A DNA stretch of 64,000 nt from Niveibacterium sp. 24ML (GTDB lineage: Bacteria > Pseudomonadota > Gammaproteobacteria > Burkholderiales > Rhodocyclaceae), in assembly GCF_026586805.1 (NCBI RefSeq), contig NZ_JAPFHA010000009.1:62001-126000 (forward strand), in the 5' to 3' direction. Below are positions 34,702 through 45,658 of the stretch, in pieces (position 1 is the stretch's first letter; each line of letters starts with the position of its first letter). The notes under the pieces were generated by a model that did no database searches, was not told the origin of the DNA, and saw only the letters and a list, made by a program, of their open reading frames with translations. Position numbers and translations under genes: made by a program.

Positions 34702-36228
34702 TCAGGGCGTGCGCGGCTGGCGCCGCTCGAACCGTAACTCGCGCAGGGTTTCGACGTGGCCGTCCTCGTGCTGGGTTTCCAGCCGCACGTTAAAACCCCA
34801 CAGCCGCGCAACATGCCTTAGCACTTCGTCCATGCTTTCGCCGATCGGGCGGCGATGGTAAGCGTGGTGGCGCAGGGTCAGCGAGCGATCGCCGCGCAGA
34901 TCGACATTCCAGACCTGGATGCTCGGTTCCCGGCTGCCAATGTTGTACTGGTCGGAAAGCTTCTGGCGAATGAGCTTGTAGCCCGCTTCGTCATGAATCG
35001 CCGAGATGTGCAGCTTTTGTTTGCGGTCGTCATCGAGCACCGCGAAAAGCTTGAAATCGCGCATCAGTTTGGGCGACAGGAACTGCGCGATGAAGCTTTC
35101 ATCCTTGAAGCTGCGCATCGCGAAATCGAACACTTCGCACCAGTTGCCGCCAGCGATGTCCGGGAACCATTGCCGATCTTCATCGGTTGGGTGCTCGCAG
35201 ATGCGCCGGATGTCGGTCCACATTGCAAAGCCCAGCGCGTAGGGGTTGATGCCGGAGTACCAAGGCACGTTGTAGGGCGGTTGCATCACCACGTTGGTGT
35301 GGGAATGCAGAAACTCCATCATGAAGCTGTCGGTCAGCAGACCTTCGTCGTACAGCGTGTTCAGCAAGGTGTAGTGCCAGAACGTGGCCCAGCCTTCGTT
35401 CATGACCTGCGTCTGCCGTTGCGGGAAAAAGTACTGCGCAATCTTTCTTACGATGCGGACGACCTCGCGTTGCCAGGGTTCCAGCAGCGGCGCGTGTTTC
35501 TCGAAGAAGTACAGCACGTTCTCTTCCGGCTCGGGCGGAAAACGCACGGCTTGCACTTCGCTTGGCCGCACGTCGTGCGCGGGCAGGGTTCGCCACAGGT
35601 CGTTCACCTGGCTTTGGAGGTATTCCTCGCGCTCGTGCTGGCGCAGTTGTTCCTTTTCGAGCGACAACTTCGGCGGGCGCTTGTAGCGGTCGACGCCCAC
35701 ATTCATCAGCGCGTGGCAGGAATCGAGCAGCAGTTCCACCTCTTCTTCGCCGTAGCGCTCTTCGCACTGGCTGATGTAGCTCCGCGCGAAGATCAGGTAG
35801 TCGACGATGGCGTCCGCATTGGTCCAGGTGCGGAAGAGGTAGTTGCCCTTGAAGAATGAGTTGTGGCCGTAAGCTGCGTGCGCGATCACCAGGGCCTGCA
35901 TCGTCATGGTGTTCTCTTCCATGAGGTAGGCGATGCAAGGGTTGGAGTTGATCACGATCTCGTAGGCCAGGCCCATCTGGCCGCGCCGATAGCCTTTTTC
36001 GGTGGAGAGGAAATGCTTCCCGAAGCTCCAGTGGTGGTAGTTCACCGGCATACCGACCGAGGCGTAGGCGTCCATCATCTGCTCGGATGTGATCACCTCG
36101 ATCTGGTTCGGGTAAGTGTCGAGCCCAAAGCTCTCTGCGACCCGAGCGATTTCGCGCTGATACTCGTCGATCAACTCGAAGGTCCACTCGGCTGGCGCGG
36201 GGAGGGGCTTGCTGCGACGTTTCTTCAT
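34702..36228 (-). CDS. ycgB: SpoVR family protein (YcgB)
   Basis: A 508-aa protein of the SpoVR/YcgB family (E. coli YcgB 510). Hallmarks are YHHWSFGKHFLSTEKGYRRG, QMGLAYEIVINSNPCIAYLM, GHNSFFKGNYLFRTWTNADA and MNEGWATFWHYTLLNTLYDE; histidine-rich stretches suggest a metal site. The biochemical role is unknown; in gammaproteobacteria the family is stress or stationary-phase linked and co-occurs with YeaG and YeaH. The start overlaps the yeaH stop by 4 bp (ATGA), so it is the last gene of the three-gene cassette. Confidence 0.92.
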   Translation of the reverse strand: MKKRRSKPLPAPAEWTFELIDEYQREIARVAESFGLDTYPNQIEVITSEQMMDAYASVGMPVNYHHWSFGKHFLSTEKGYRRGQMGLAYEIVINSNPCIAYLMEENTMTMQALVIAHAAYGHNSFFKGNYLFRTWTNADAIVDYLIFARSYISQCEERYGEEEVELLLDSCHALMNVGVDRYKRPPKLSLEKEQLRQHEREEYLQSQVNDLWRTLPAHDVRPSEVQAVRFPPEPEENVLYFFEKHAPLLEPWQREVVRIVRKIAQYFFPQRQTQVMNEGWATFWHYTLLNTLYDEGLLTDSFMMEFLHSHTNVVMQPPYNVPWYSGINPYALGFAMWTDIRRICEHPTDEDRQWFPDIAGGNWCEVFDFAMRSFKDESFIAQFLSPKLMRDFKLFAVLDDDRKQKLHISAIHDEAGYKLIRQKLSDQYNIGSREPSIQVWNVDLRGDRSLTLRHHAYHRRPIGESMDEVLRHVARLWGFNVRLETQHEDGHVETLRELRFERRQPRTP

Positions 36229-37499
36229 GCCGTGGTTTTCTTGAAGAGTTCGCGGAACACCGGATAGATGTTGGCGAGCGATTCGATCCGCTGCATCGCG
36301 AAGTTGCCATGACTGCCTTGCAGCTTCTCGTATTCTCGCCACAGGTTCTGCGGCTCGCCCGGCGTGATCTCGATGTAAGCGAAGTGCTGCACGAAGGGCA
36401 GGATGTTGTCAGCGAGCAGCTCGCGGCAATGCGGTGAATCGTTCTCCCAGTTGTCGCCATCGGACGCCTGCGCGCCGTAGATGTTCCAGAGGCTGGTGGC
36501 GTAGCGCTCCTGGATGATGTCCTTCATTAGCTCGAGTGCGCTTGAGACCACCGTGCCGCCGGATTCGCGCGAGTGGAAGAAATCTTCTTCGTCGACTTCT
36601 TTCGCAACCGTGTGGTGCCGGATGAACACCACCTCGATCTTTTCGTAGTTCCGCGTCAGGAAGAGATACAGCAGCATGAAGAAGCGCTTAGCGGTGGCCT
36701 TCTTGTCTTCGTCCATCGAGCCGGACACGTCCATCACGCAGAACATCACCGCGCGGGTCGAGGGCTTGGGAATCCGGATGCGGTTGTTGTAGCGCAGGTC
36801 CACCTTGTCGATGAAAGGGATGCCTTCGATCTTGGCGCGCAGGCGGGCGATTTCTTCGAGTAGCTGTTCGACTTCGGGGTCGGTTTCTGCGCGCTCAAGG
36901 CGGAGCTGCTCGAGCCGCTCGCGCGCATCGCGCAGTTCGGCCGCAAACGGGGAGCCCAGCGCGAGGCGCCGCCCGAGTGCGCCGCGCAGCGAACGCACAA
37001 TGTTGATGTTGGCGGGCGTGCCGCTGGAGGTGAAACCCGCGCGCTGCAGTTTGTATTCCGGAATCGCGGCGAGCTGCGTCTTTACGAGGTTGGGCAGCGC
37101 GAGGTCGTCGAAGAACACATCGAGGAATTCTTCGCGTGAGAGCTGGAAGACGAAGTCGTCGGTGCTCTCGCCCTCGTTGCTCGCCTTGCCTTTGCCGGAT
37201 CCGCCGGCGCCACCGAGCGGGCGGTCCACTTCGTCGCCGGCTGCGAACTGGTCGTTACCGGAAAACACGGTTTCCCATTCGCCGCTGCGGCCCAGACCGA
37301 ACTGCGGCTCGGAGATGTCTTTTGTCGGAATCGAGACACTCTCGCCGTTGTCGACGTCGCGAATCGAACGACCGTCGATCGCGTCGGCAACCGCTTTGCG
37401 GATTTGTTGCTTGAAACGGCGAAAGAAGCGCTGGCGGTTAACCGCGCTCTTGTTCTTGCTATCGAACCGCCGGTCGATGATGCGAACCATCGTGGGCAT
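36225..37499 (-). CDS. yeaH: YeaH family protein (UPF0229, von Willebrand A-like)
   Basis: A 424-aa protein of the UPF0229 family. The N-terminus (MVRIIDRRFDSKNKSAVNRQ, then RFFRRF) and the central metal-ion-dependent adhesion motif DVSGSMDEDKKATAKRFFML match YeaH. It is the second gene of the yeaG-yeaH-ycgB cassette: 51 bp after yeaG and overlapping ycgB by 4 bp. The family is thought to work with the YeaG kinase, but the partner function is not known. Confidence 0.92.
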   Translation of the reverse strand: MPTMVRIIDRRFDSKNKSAVNRQRFFRRFKQQIRKAVADAIDGRSIRDVDNGESVSIPTKDISEPQFGLGRSGEWETVFSGNDQFAAGDEVDRPLGGAGGSGKGKASNEGESTDDFVFQLSREEFLDVFFDDLALPNLVKTQLAAIPEYKLQRAGFTSSGTPANINIVRSLRGALGRRLALGSPFAAELRDARERLEQLRLERAETDPEVEQLLEEIARLRAKIEGIPFIDKVDLRYNNRIRIPKPSTRAVMFCVMDVSGSMDEDKKATAKRFFMLLYLFLTRNYEKIEVVFIRHHTVAKEVDEEDFFHSRESGGTVVSSALELMKDIIQERYATSLWNIYGAQASDGDNWENDSPHCRELLADNILPFVQHFAYIEITPGEPQNLWREYEKLQGSHGNFAMQRIESLANIYPVFRELFKKTTA

Positions 37500-37550
37500 C
37501 CTCGCGCCACCACTTGCGTGGCGGCGCCATCGTTCAGGGAAGCGTTGCGC

Positions 37551-39473
37551 TTACGACGACTTGCGCACGCGCAGGTACCAGTCGCACAGCAGCCGTACCT
37601 GGTTTTCGGTGTAGCCCTTGGTAATCATGCGGTTGACGAAGTCCTGATGCTTCTTCTGTTCTTCCTGGCTGCCCTTGGGCGTAAAGGAAATCACCGGAAG
37701 CAGATCTTCAGTGTTCGAGAACATCTTCTTCTCGATCACCGCCCGCAGCTTCTCGTAGGACGTCCAGCTCGGGTTCTTGCCATTGTTCTTGGCGCGTGCC
37801 CGCAGCACGAAGTTGACTACCTCGTTGCGGAAGTCCTTCGGGTTGCTGATGCCGGCCGGCTTTTCGATCTTCTCCAGCTCGTCGTTGAGCGCGGAGCGGT
37901 TGAAGATCTCGCCGGTGTTCGGGTCGCGATACTCCTGATCCTGGATCCAGAAATCGGCGTAGATCACGTAACGGTCAAAGATGTTTTGACCATACTCCGA
38001 GTAGCTTTCGAGGTAGGCGGTCTGGATTTCCTTGCCGATGAACTCGGCGTAGCGGGGCGCCAAAAACTCCTTGATGAAGGCGTTGTAGCGCTGCTCTACC
38101 TCGGGCGGAAACTGCTCCTGCTCGATCTGCTGTTCGAGTACGTACATGAGGTGTACCGGGTTTGCAGCTACCTCGCGATGGTCAAAATTGAACACGCGGG
38201 AGAGCACCTTGAAGGCGAAGCGGGTGGATAGCCCGGCCATGCCTTCATCGACACCCGCGTAGTCGCGATACTCCTGATACGACTTGGCCTTGGGGTCGGT
38301 GTCCTTGAGGTTTTCACCGTCGTAGACGCGCATCTTCGAGTAGATGCTGGAGTTCTCTGGCTCTTTCAGGCGCGAGAGCGCAACGAACTGGCCCAGCATG
38401 CGCAGCGTGTCGGGCGCGCAGGGCGCTGCCGATAGCGAACTGTTCTGCAGCAGCTTCTCGTAGATCCGGATCTCTTCCGATACCCGCAGGCAGTACGGCA
38501 CCTTCACGGTGTAGATCCGATCGAGGAAGGCTTCGTTGTTGCGGTTGTTGCGGAACTGCATCCACTCGGACTCATTCGAGTGGGCCAGGATTACGCCGTC
38601 GAACGGGATCGCCCCGAAGCCCTCGGTGCCCTTGTAATTGCCTTCCTGCGTTGCAGTCAGCAGGGGGTGCAGCACCTTGATCGGCGCCTTGAACATCTCG
38701 ACAAACTCAAGCATGCCGCGGTTGGCCAGGCAAAGTCCGCCCGAGTACGAGTACGCGTCCGGATCGCTTTGCGAGTAGCGGTCGAGCATGCGGATATCCA
38801 CCTTGCCCACCAGGGAGGAAATGTCCTGGTTGTTCTCGTCGCCGGGCTCGGTCTTGGCGACCGCGGTCTGGTGCAAGCCCGAGGGGCGCAACTTGACGAC
38901 GCGGAACTTGGTGATGTCGCCGTTGAACTCCTGCAAACGCTTCACCGCCCACGGTGACATGATCGTATTGAGATACCGGGCCGGGATGCCATAGTCGTCT
39001 TCGAGAATCTTGCCGTCTTCGGTCAGATCGAAGAGCCCCAGCGGCGATTCATGCACCGGTGAGCCCTTGATCGCGTAGAACGGCATCTTTTCGATCAGGC
39101 TCTTGAGCTTCTCAGCCAACGACGACTTGCCCCCGCCCACCGGCCCCAACAGATAGAGAATCTGCTTCTTTTCTTCCAGCCCCTGCGCTGCATGGCGGAA
39201 GTAAGCAACGATATTCTCGATCGCCTCTTCCATGCCGTAGAACTCTTTGAACGCGGGGTAGATCTTGATGACCTTGTTCGAGAAGATCCGCGAAAGCCGG
39301 GGATCAAGCCGGGTGTCCAGCATCTCCGGCTCGCCAATCGCCATCAGCATCCGCTCGGCCGCGGTTGCGTAGGCAAGCGGATCGGAGCGGCAGAGGTTGA
39401 GGTACTCCTGTATCGAGAGCTCCTCCTCCTTGGTTGCGTCAAAACGGGCCTGATAGGCAGCGAAGATGCTCAT
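37551..39473 (-). CDS. yeaG: PrkA/YeaG family serine protein kinase
   Basis: A 640-aa kinase (E. coli YeaG 644). The N-terminal AAA+-like part has Walker A GPVGGGKSS at residues 110-118, and NESEWMQFRNNRNNEAFLDR with IYTVKVPYCLRVSEEI is a PrkA hallmark. The C-terminal part carries the kinase-related domain. In E. coli it answers nitrogen starvation and other stress. A strong GAGGAGG lies 8 bases before the ATG, and a small hairpin sits just upstream (39496-39511). It heads the three-gene stress cassette, divergent from tig. Confidence 0.94.
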   Translation of the reverse strand: MSIFAAYQARFDATKEEELSIQEYLNLCRSDPLAYATAAERMLMAIGEPEMLDTRLDPRLSRIFSNKVIKIYPAFKEFYGMEEAIENIVAYFRHAAQGLEEKKQILYLLGPVGGGKSSLAEKLKSLIEKMPFYAIKGSPVHESPLGLFDLTEDGKILEDDYGIPARYLNTIMSPWAVKRLQEFNGDITKFRVVKLRPSGLHQTAVAKTEPGDENNQDISSLVGKVDIRMLDRYSQSDPDAYSYSGGLCLANRGMLEFVEMFKAPIKVLHPLLTATQEGNYKGTEGFGAIPFDGVILAHSNESEWMQFRNNRNNEAFLDRIYTVKVPYCLRVSEEIRIYEKLLQNSSLSAAPCAPDTLRMLGQFVALSRLKEPENSSIYSKMRVYDGENLKDTDPKAKSYQEYRDYAGVDEGMAGLSTRFAFKVLSRVFNFDHREVAANPVHLMYVLEQQIEQEQFPPEVEQRYNAFIKEFLAPRYAEFIGKEIQTAYLESYSEYGQNIFDRYVIYADFWIQDQEYRDPNTGEIFNRSALNDELEKIEKPAGISNPKDFRNEVVNFVLRARAKNNGKNPSWTSYEKLRAVIEKKMFSNTEDLLPVISFTPKGSQEEQKKHQDFVNRMITKGYTENQVRLLCDWYLRVRKSS

Positions 39474-39880
39474 GACCGAACCTCCTCTACGTCGAGCCCG
39501 ACTGTTCGGGCGTTTGCCGTACGCTCATTCCTTAACGGACGTCCTGCGGGTGAAGTTGAGTCCATCTTTGCAGATCGTCTTGGGTGAAGACCGGCTTGAT
39601 GTGAGTCTGGTTCCCGAACGCCATTTGCGCCAGCCGGATTTGCAAGCACATGCGCCGCCGACGCCAGCCAAGGCGCCGTGGCCCGACATGACGGCGCGCC
39701 CAGTCAGGAGCAGCGCGCCGCATGCTCAGTCTCGGAATGGCGGAATCCGCTGTGTTAGAATCGAAGGTTTCGAGAACCACCGTAACCTACCGGCGGGCTC
39801 TTCGTCTGACAGCGGCGCGCGCGAGCGGCTGCCTGCTGTTTGTGAAGCGTCCATCTGTCGTCATCCAAGGAATACACTGA
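39474..39880. other. 407-bp divergent intergenic region between yeaG and tig
   Basis: It contains the yeaG ribosome binding site, a 6-bp perfect hairpin (GCCCGA-CTGT-TCGGGC, 39496-39511) that falls in the yeaG leader, and an extended -10 promoter for tig (39753-39761). A reading frame of 82 codons on the minus strand (39532-39780) starts with GTG and has arginine-rich, low-quality content; I do not consider it a gene. Confidence 0.55.
39753..39761 (+). promoter_or_regulatory. Extended -10 promoter for tig
   Basis: TGTTAGAAT matches the extended -10 pattern TGnTAnAAT. No good -35 is present at the usual distance, which extended -10 promoters can tolerate. It lies 120 bp before tig. Confidence 0.45.
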
Positions 39881-41188
39881 ATGCAGACCAACGAAGTGAC
39901 GCTTGGCGCGCTCGAGCGCCGCATCGACATGTCGGTGACTGTCGCTGACATCGAACGCGAAGTCGAAGCGCGCCTGAAGAAGCTCTCCCGCACCGTCAAG
40001 ATGGCTGGATTCCGGCCGGGCAAGGTGCCGTTCAAGATCGTCTCGCAGACGCATGGTCCGCAAGCTCGTTCAGAAGCCATCGGCGCCGCAGTCGAGAAGG
40101 CATTCGGCGACAAAGTTCGCGAACAAAACCTGCGCGTTGCAGGCTATCCGCGCATCGAAGCCAAGCCGGGCGATGCGAAGGATGTAATGGAATTCTCCGC
40201 CGTGTTCGAGGTCTATCCCGAGTTCGAGCTGGCCGACATCAGTGGCAAGCAGATCGAGCGTCCGGTTCTGACTGTCAGCGATGCGGAAGTCGATCGCACG
40301 ATCGAAATCCTGCGCAAGCAGCGCACCACGTTCGAGGCAGCAGATCGCGCAGCAGCGGCTGGTGATCGAGTCACGATCGACTTTGTTGGCAAGAAGGACG
40401 GTGAGCCGTTCCAGGGCGGCACGGCAGAAGACTTCCCCTTCGTCATTGGTGGCGGAAGCATGCTGGCCGACTTCGAGACCCAGGTTCAGGGTGTCAGTGT
40501 TGGTGAAAGCAAGTCTTTCGATTTGACCTTCCCGACTGACTATCAAGCGCAGGATCTGGCGGGCAAGACCGTTCAGTTCGAGATCACGCTCAAGAAGGTC
40601 GAAGCGCCAAAGCTGCCCGAAATCGATGCGGAATTTGCCAAGTCGCTCGGCGTTGCTGACGGCGATGTGTCGAAGATGCGCGATGAAGTGAAGGCCAACC
40701 TTGAGCGCGAAGTGCGTCGCCGCATTCAGGCAAAGGTCAAGGAGCAGGCGATGAACCTGCTGCTGGAAAGCAATCCGATCGAAGTGCCCAAGGCGCTGGT
40801 CGAGACGGAAAGCGCCCAGTTGGCGGAGAATGCCCGTCAGGATTTCGCATCGCGTGGCATGGACGTTGCCAAGATGCCGATCGAGCCGGCATGGTTCGCC
40901 GATCAGGCTGTGCGTCGCGTGAAGCTTGGCTTGGTTCTTGCTGAGGTCGTCAAGAAGAATCAGTTGCACGCCAAGCCGGAACAGATTCGCGCTATGGTCG
41001 ATGACTACTCGTCGAGCTTTGAAGATCCGGCAGAAGTCGTAAAGTGGTACTACTCGCAACCGCAGCGCCTGGCGCAAGCGGAAGCTATCGTGATTGAAGA
41101 CAACGTGGTTGAGTGGGTTCTCAAGACCGCGCAGGCAACCGACAAGCCGGTGGCCTTCGACGAATTGATGGGAAACACCAACCGCTAA
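39881..41188 (+). CDS. tig: Trigger factor (peptidyl-prolyl isomerase chaperone)
   Basis: Ribosome-bound chaperone, 435 aa (E. coli 432). The N-terminal ribosome-binding domain has the signature [12 protein letters not shown] near residue 45. A central FKBP-type domain (about 150-245; [20 protein letters not shown]) and a C-terminal helical domain follow. AAGGAA precedes the ATG. It is the first gene of the conserved tig-clpP-clpX-lon block, with only 13 bp to clpP. Confidence 0.97.
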   Translation: MQTNEVTLGALERRIDMSVTVADIEREVEARLKKLSRTVKMAGFRPGKVPFKIVSQTHGPQARSEAIGAAVEKAFGDKVREQNLRVAGYPRIEAKPGDAKDVMEFSAVFEVYPEFELADISGKQIERPVLTVSDAEVDRTIEILRKQRTTFEAADRAAAAGDRVTIDFVGKKDGEPFQGGTAEDFPFVIGGGSMLADFETQVQGVSVGESKSFDLTFPTDYQAQDLAGKTVQFEITLKKVEAPKLPEIDAEFAKSLGVADGDVSKMRDEVKANLEREVRRRIQAKVKEQAMNLLLESNPIEVPKALVETESAQLAENARQDFASRGMDVAKMPIEPAWFADQAVRRVKLGLVLAEVVKKNQLHAKPEQIRAMVDDYSSSFEDPAEVVKWYYSQPQRLAQAEAIVIEDNVVEWVLKTAQATDKPVAFDELMGNTNR

Positions 41189-41201
41189 GCGGAAGGGTTA
41201 T

Positions 41202-41852
41202 ATGAACGGCAACCGAACCAACGCTTCATGGCAGTCAGACTGGGATCCTCAGGGCCTCGGTCTGGTCCCGATGGTCGTCGAACAAAGTGGTCGTGGCGAA
41301 CGCGCCTACGACATTTATTCGCGTCTGCTCAAGGAGCGCATTGTCTTCCTCGTTGGACCCGTCAATGATGCAACCGCCAATCTGGTGGTCGCGCAGTTGC
41401 TCTTCCTCGAGGCAGACAACCCGGACAAGGATATCTATTTCTATATCAACTCTCCCGGGGGTTCGGTTACTGCCGGCATGGCGATTTACGACACCATGCA
41501 GTTCATCAAGCCGGACGTTAGCACCTTGTGTGTCGGGCAGGCCGCAAGCATGGGGGCATTCCTGCTGTCTGCGGGCGCCAAAGGCAAGCGGATTTCTCTG
41601 CCGAATTCGCGGATCATGATTCACCAGCCCTTGGGCGGCTTCCAGGGGCAGGCCTCGGACATCGCGATTCACGCACGCGAGATCCTTTCCTTGCGTGAAA
41701 AGCTCAACGACATCCTTGCCCGCAACACCGGGCAGTCGGTCGAGCAGATTGAGCGCGACACGGATCGGGACAACTTCATGTCCGCCGATGAGGCGGTGAC
41801 CTACGGACTGGTCGACAAGGTTCTGGCGAACCGTGCGCAGGTCAGCGGGTAA
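41202..41852 (+). CDS. clpP: ATP-dependent Clp protease proteolytic subunit
   Basis: Self-compartmentalising serine protease subunit, 216 aa. The catalytic serine is S116 in [14 protein letters not shown] and the histidine H141 in [33 protein letters not shown] near the N-terminus is a ClpP signature. It works with ClpX, encoded 29 bp downstream. GGAAGGG lies just upstream of the ATG. Confidence 0.98.
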   Translation: MNGNRTNASWQSDWDPQGLGLVPMVVEQSGRGERAYDIYSRLLKERIVFLVGPVNDATANLVVAQLLFLEADNPDKDIYFYINSPGGSVTAGMAIYDTMQFIKPDVSTLCVGQAASMGAFLLSAGAKGKRISLPNSRIMIHQPLGGFQGQASDIAIHAREILSLREKLNDILARNTGQSVEQIERDTDRDNFMSADEAVTYGLVDKVLANRAQVSG

Positions 41853-41881
41853 TCTGTACGTAACTGAACGAGAGCGCGAGC

Positions 41882-43147
41882 ATGGCTGACAAGAAAACCG
41901 GTAGCGAGAAGCTGCTGTATTGCTCGTTCTGCGGCAAGAGCCAGCACGAGGTCCGCAAACTCATCGCGGGCCCGTCGGTGTTCATTTGCGACGAGTGCAT
42001 CGAGCTTTGCAACGACATCATCCGTGATGAGGTCGGTGGCGACACCGCCGCGAAGGCAGATCGGACCGATTTGCCGACTCCCAAAGAGATCGGTGCCATC
42101 CTTGATCAGTATGTGATTGGACAGGATCCGGCCAAGCGCATTCTCTCTGTAGCGGTGTACAACCACTACAAGCGTCTGCGGCATCAGAACCGGAACGACG
42201 ATGTCGAGATTTCGAAGAGCAACATCCTGTTGATCGGACCTACCGGGTCGGGCAAGACGTTGCTCGCGCAAACGCTGGCCCGTTTGCTTAACGTACCGTT
42301 CGTGATGGCCGATGCAACCACCCTGACCGAAGCCGGGTACGTGGGTGAAGACGTCGAGAACATCATCCAGAAGTTGCTTCAGAAGTGCGACTACGATGTC
42401 GACAAGGCCCAGCAAGGTATTGTTTACATCGACGAGATCGACAAGATTTCGCGCAAGGCGGATAACCCTTCGATTACCCGCGACGTATCGGGTGAGGGGG
42501 TTCAGCAGGCCCTGTTGAAGCTGATCGAAGGTACGGTCGCGGCCGTGCCGCCCCAAGGCGGGCGGAAGCACCCGAATCAGGATTTCGTACAGGTCGACAC
42601 GACCAATATCCTGTTCATTTGTGGTGGTGCATTCGACGGGCTCGACAAGGTCATCCGTAATCGTGCCGAGGCGGTAAGTATCGGTTTCGGTGCTGCTGTG
42701 ACCAGTCGTGACGGTCGTAACGTCAGTGAGGCACTGCGTTCGGTCGAGCCTGAGGATCTGATCAAGTACGGCCTGATTCCCGAGTTCATCGGGCGCCTGC
42801 CGGTCGTTGCGACCTTGCAGGAGTTGGACGAAACGGCGTTGATCCAGATTCTGGTCGAACCGAAGAACGCCTTGGTCAAGCAGTACCAGAAGCTCTTCTC
42901 GATGGAAGGTGTCGAGCTTGAGGTGCGTCCCACCGCTTTGCAGGCGATTGCCCGCAAGGCGCTGAAGCGCAAAACCGGCGCGCGTGGTTTGCGATCGATT
43001 CTTGAAAGCACACTGCTCGACATCATGTACGAGTTGCCGGGAATGGAGAACGTCTCGAAGGTCGTCGTCGACGACAGTACGATCGACGGGACAGGCAAGC
43101 CGCTGCTGATTTACGCGGATCAGCCCAAAGTCTCCGGCGCAAACTGA
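41882..43147 (+). CDS. clpX: ATP-dependent Clp protease ATP-binding subunit ClpX
   Basis: AAA+ unfoldase, 421 aa, that feeds substrates to ClpP. The N-terminal zinc-binding domain has four cysteines ([11 protein letters not shown] ... [10 protein letters not shown]), Walker A is GPTGSGKT, Walker B is VYIDEIDKI, and the pore and IGF-type regions ([15 protein letters not shown]) are present. It is followed by lon after 75 bp containing a heat-shock promoter. Confidence 0.98.
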   Translation: MADKKTGSEKLLYCSFCGKSQHEVRKLIAGPSVFICDECIELCNDIIRDEVGGDTAAKADRTDLPTPKEIGAILDQYVIGQDPAKRILSVAVYNHYKRLRHQNRNDDVEISKSNILLIGPTGSGKTLLAQTLARLLNVPFVMADATTLTEAGYVGEDVENIIQKLLQKCDYDVDKAQQGIVYIDEIDKISRKADNPSITRDVSGEGVQQALLKLIEGTVAAVPPQGGRKHPNQDFVQVDTTNILFICGGAFDGLDKVIRNRAEAVSIGFGAAVTSRDGRNVSEALRSVEPEDLIKYGLIPEFIGRLPVVATLQELDETALIQILVEPKNALVKQYQKLFSMEGVELEVRPTALQAIARKALKRKTGARGLRSILESTLLDIMYELPGMENVSKVVVDDSTIDGTGKPLLIYADQPKVSGAN

Positions 43148-43164
43148 CCCGACAGACTGGTCGG

Positions 43165-43193
43165 CTTGAAACGCGCACCGGGGATCCCCATAT
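43165..43193 (+). promoter_or_regulatory. Sigma32 (RpoH) heat-shock promoter of lon
   Basis: CTTGAAA (43165-43171) and CCCCATAT (43186-43193) are separated by 14 bp. This is a full match to the RpoH consensus CTTGAAA-N(13-15)-CCCCATnT. It lies 30 bp upstream of the lon ATG. An inverted repeat CCGGGGAT / ATCCCCGG (43178-43185 and 43192-43199) brackets the -10. Confidence 0.85.
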
Positions 43194-43222
43194 CCCCGGA
43201 ACACGCTTACAAGGAAACAAAC

Positions 43223-45640
43223 ATGTCAAGCTTGCCCGACCTCCCTCCGGAACAGATTGAACTCCCGTTGCTGCCGCTGCGGGATGTTGTCGTGTTCCCT
43301 CATATGGTCATCCCGCTGTTTGTCGGGCGCCCGAAGTCAATCAAGGCGCTTGAGAACGCGATGGAGGCTGGCAAGAGCATTCTGCTTGTTGCTCAGAAGT
43401 CAGCAGCCAAGGATGAACCCACCGCCGAGGATCTCTACGACATCGGCTGCGTGGCCAATATTCTGCAGATGCTCAAGCTGCCCGATGGCACCGTGAAGGT
43501 GCTTGTCGAGGGCTTTCAGCGTGCCCAACTGGATGCGGTAGAAGACCAAGGTTCGGTTTTTGTTGCCCAAGTAACGCCGCTCAGGGGCGACGAGGTTCAG
43601 AACCACGAAGTCGAAGCAATGCGCCGCGCGATCCTTGCGCAGTTCGATCAGTATGTGAAACTGAACAAGAAGATTCCGCCGGAGATCCTTACCTCCCTGT
43701 CTGGCATCGACGAGCCTGGGCGCCTGGCCGACACGATTGCCGCACACCTTCCGCTCAAGCTAGAGCAAAAGCAGGGCGTGCTTGAATTGACGAGCGTTGT
43801 TGAGCGCATGGAAAAGCTGCTCTCGCAGCTTGAGACCGAACTTGACATTCTTCAGGTTGAAAAGCGCATCCGTGGCCGCGTCAAGCGCCAGATGGAGAAG
43901 AGTCAGCGCGAGTATTACCTCAACGAACAGGTCAAGGCGATCCAGAAGGAGCTTGGCGAAGGCGAAGAGGGTGCGGATCTCGAAGAGCTCGAAAAGAAGA
44001 TCAAGGCTTCCGGTATGAGCAAAGAGGCGGCTGCGAAGGCGCAGTCCGAACTCAAGAAGCTCAAGATGATGTCGCCGATGTCTGCCGAGGCGACCGTCGT
44101 TCGCAATTTCATTGAAACCCTGGTTGGGCTTCCGTGGAAGAAGAAGTCGCGGATCAGCAAGGATCTGGCCGAAGCACAGAAGGTGCTCGATAAAGACCAC
44201 TTTGGCCTGGATAAGGTCAAGGAGCGGATTCTCGAATACTTGGCAGTGCAGCAGCGCGTCGACAAATTGAAGGCGCCAATCTTGTGTTTGGTTGGGCCGC
44301 CTGGCGTTGGCAAGACTTCGCTTGGGCAGTCGATCGCCAAAGCCACGAACCGCAAGTTTGTCCGGATGAGTCTTGGCGGCGTTCGTGACGAGGCCGAAAT
44401 CCGGGGGCATCGCCGCACCTACATCGGGTCGATGCCCGGCAAGATCCTGCAGAACATGACAAAGGTCGGGATTCGCAACCCGTTGTTCTTGCTCGACGAA
44501 GTTGACAAGATGGGTGCGGACTTCCGTGGTGATCCAAGTTCGGCGCTGCTGGAAGTGTTGGACCCTGAGCAGAACAGCACCTTTGTCGACCATTACATCG
44601 AGGTCGAGTACGACTTGTCAGATGTAATGTTCGTGGCGACTGCGAACAGCCTGAACATTCCTGCGCCCTTGCTGGACCGGATGGAAATCATTCGCTTGTC
44701 GGGTTACACCGAAGATGAAAAGGTCAGCATCGCTCAGCGCTATTTGATTCCGAAACAGATGAAGAACAACGGGATCAAGCGCGAAGAGTTGTCTGTAACT
44801 GAAGATGCGGTGCGAGACATCGTTCGTTTCTACACGCGCGAAGCGGGTGTTCGTAGCCTAGAGCGCGAGATCTCGAAGATCTGTCGCAAGGTCGTCAAGG
44901 CTATCGTGCTGCGTGCCAGGACGAGCAAAGTCATCGTTAATGCGAAAAACCTAGACAAATACCTCGGCGTGCGTCGCTATGCCTTTGGTGTCGCCGAGAA
45001 GGAAAACCAGGTTGGCCAAGTCACCGGTTTGGCCTGGACCGAGGTTGGCGGCGAGCTCCTGACCATCGAGTCAGTTGTTTTGCCCGGCAAGGGCAAGGTT
45101 CAGACAACGGGCAAGCTTGGCGAAGTCATGCAGGAGTCGATCCAGGCCGCGCTGTCTGTGGTGCGCAAGCGTGCCAAGCAGCTCGGGATTTCAGACGATT
45201 TCTACCAGAAGAGCGACATTCACATTCACCTGCCCGAGGGTGCCACCCCGAAAGATGGCCCGTCAGCAGGGATCGCGATCGCGACCGCCCTTGTGTCCGT
45301 TTTGACTGGTATCCCGGTTCGCGCGGATGTTGCGATGACTGGCGAAATCACCTTGCGCGGCGAGGTTCTCCCGATTGGCGGTTTGAAGGAGAAGCTCTTT
45401 GCGGCGGTGCGGGGCGGCATTCGTACGGCCCTGATTCCAGAAGAGAATGTGAAGGACCTGCAGGATCTTCCACCTGAAATTCGTGATCGCTTGGAGATCA
45501 TTCCGGTCAAATGGATTGACAAGGTGCTTGAACTGGCGCTTGAGCGCGCACCAGAGCCGATCGCAGAACTCGTTTCGGATGGGGATGCGACGCCACCGCA
45601 AGCGGTTGAAGACGTTGCTGGTGTAATTCTGAAGCACTGA
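43223..45640 (+). CDS. lon: ATP-dependent protease Lon
   Basis: Lon protease of 805 aa (E. coli 784). Domains in order: LON substrate-binding N-domain ([20 protein letters not shown]), coiled-coil region, AAA+ module with Walker [10 protein letters not shown] and [11 protein letters not shown], and the protease domain with the S681-K724 dyad ([17 protein letters not shown] and [10 protein letters not shown]). AAGGAAACAAAC precedes the ATG; the frame is open upstream to 43166, but that part overlaps the sigma32 promoter. Regulation by heat shock is directly suggested by that promoter. Confidence 0.97.
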   Translation: MSSLPDLPPEQIELPLLPLRDVVVFPHMVIPLFVGRPKSIKALENAMEAGKSILLVAQKSAAKDEPTAEDLYDIGCVANILQMLKLPDGTVKVLVEGFQRAQLDAVEDQGSVFVAQVTPLRGDEVQNHEVEAMRRAILAQFDQYVKLNKKIPPEILTSLSGIDEPGRLADTIAAHLPLKLEQKQGVLELTSVVERMEKLLSQLETELDILQVEKRIRGRVKRQMEKSQREYYLNEQVKAIQKELGEGEEGADLEELEKKIKASGMSKEAAAKAQSELKKLKMMSPMSAEATVVRNFIETLVGLPWKKKSRISKDLAEAQKVLDKDHFGLDKVKERILEYLAVQQRVDKLKAPILCLVGPPGVGKTSLGQSIAKATNRKFVRMSLGGVRDEAEIRGHRRTYIGSMPGKILQNMTKVGIRNPLFLLDEVDKMGADFRGDPSSALLEVLDPEQNSTFVDHYIEVEYDLSDVMFVATANSLNIPAPLLDRMEIIRLSGYTEDEKVSIAQRYLIPKQMKNNGIKREELSVTEDAVRDIVRFYTREAGVRSLEREISKICRKVVKAIVLRARTSKVIVNAKNLDKYLGVRRYAFGVAEKENQVGQVTGLAWTEVGGELLTIESVVLPGKGKVQTTGKLGEVMQESIQAALSVVRKRAKQLGISDDFYQKSDIHIHLPEGATPKDGPSAGIAIATALVSVLTGIPVRADVAMTGEITLRGEVLPIGGLKEKLFAAVRGGIRTALIPEENVKDLQDLPPEIRDRLEIIPVKWIDKVLELALERAPEPIAELVSDGDATPPQAVEDVAGVILKH

Positions 45641-45658
45641 GTTCCCGGGTCGGAATTC

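Noticed and set aside
39532-39780. 82-codon minus-strand frame upstream of yeaG
   Set aside because: GTG start without ribosome binding site, arginine-rich first half, and it overlaps the likely tig promoter; no recognisable domain.
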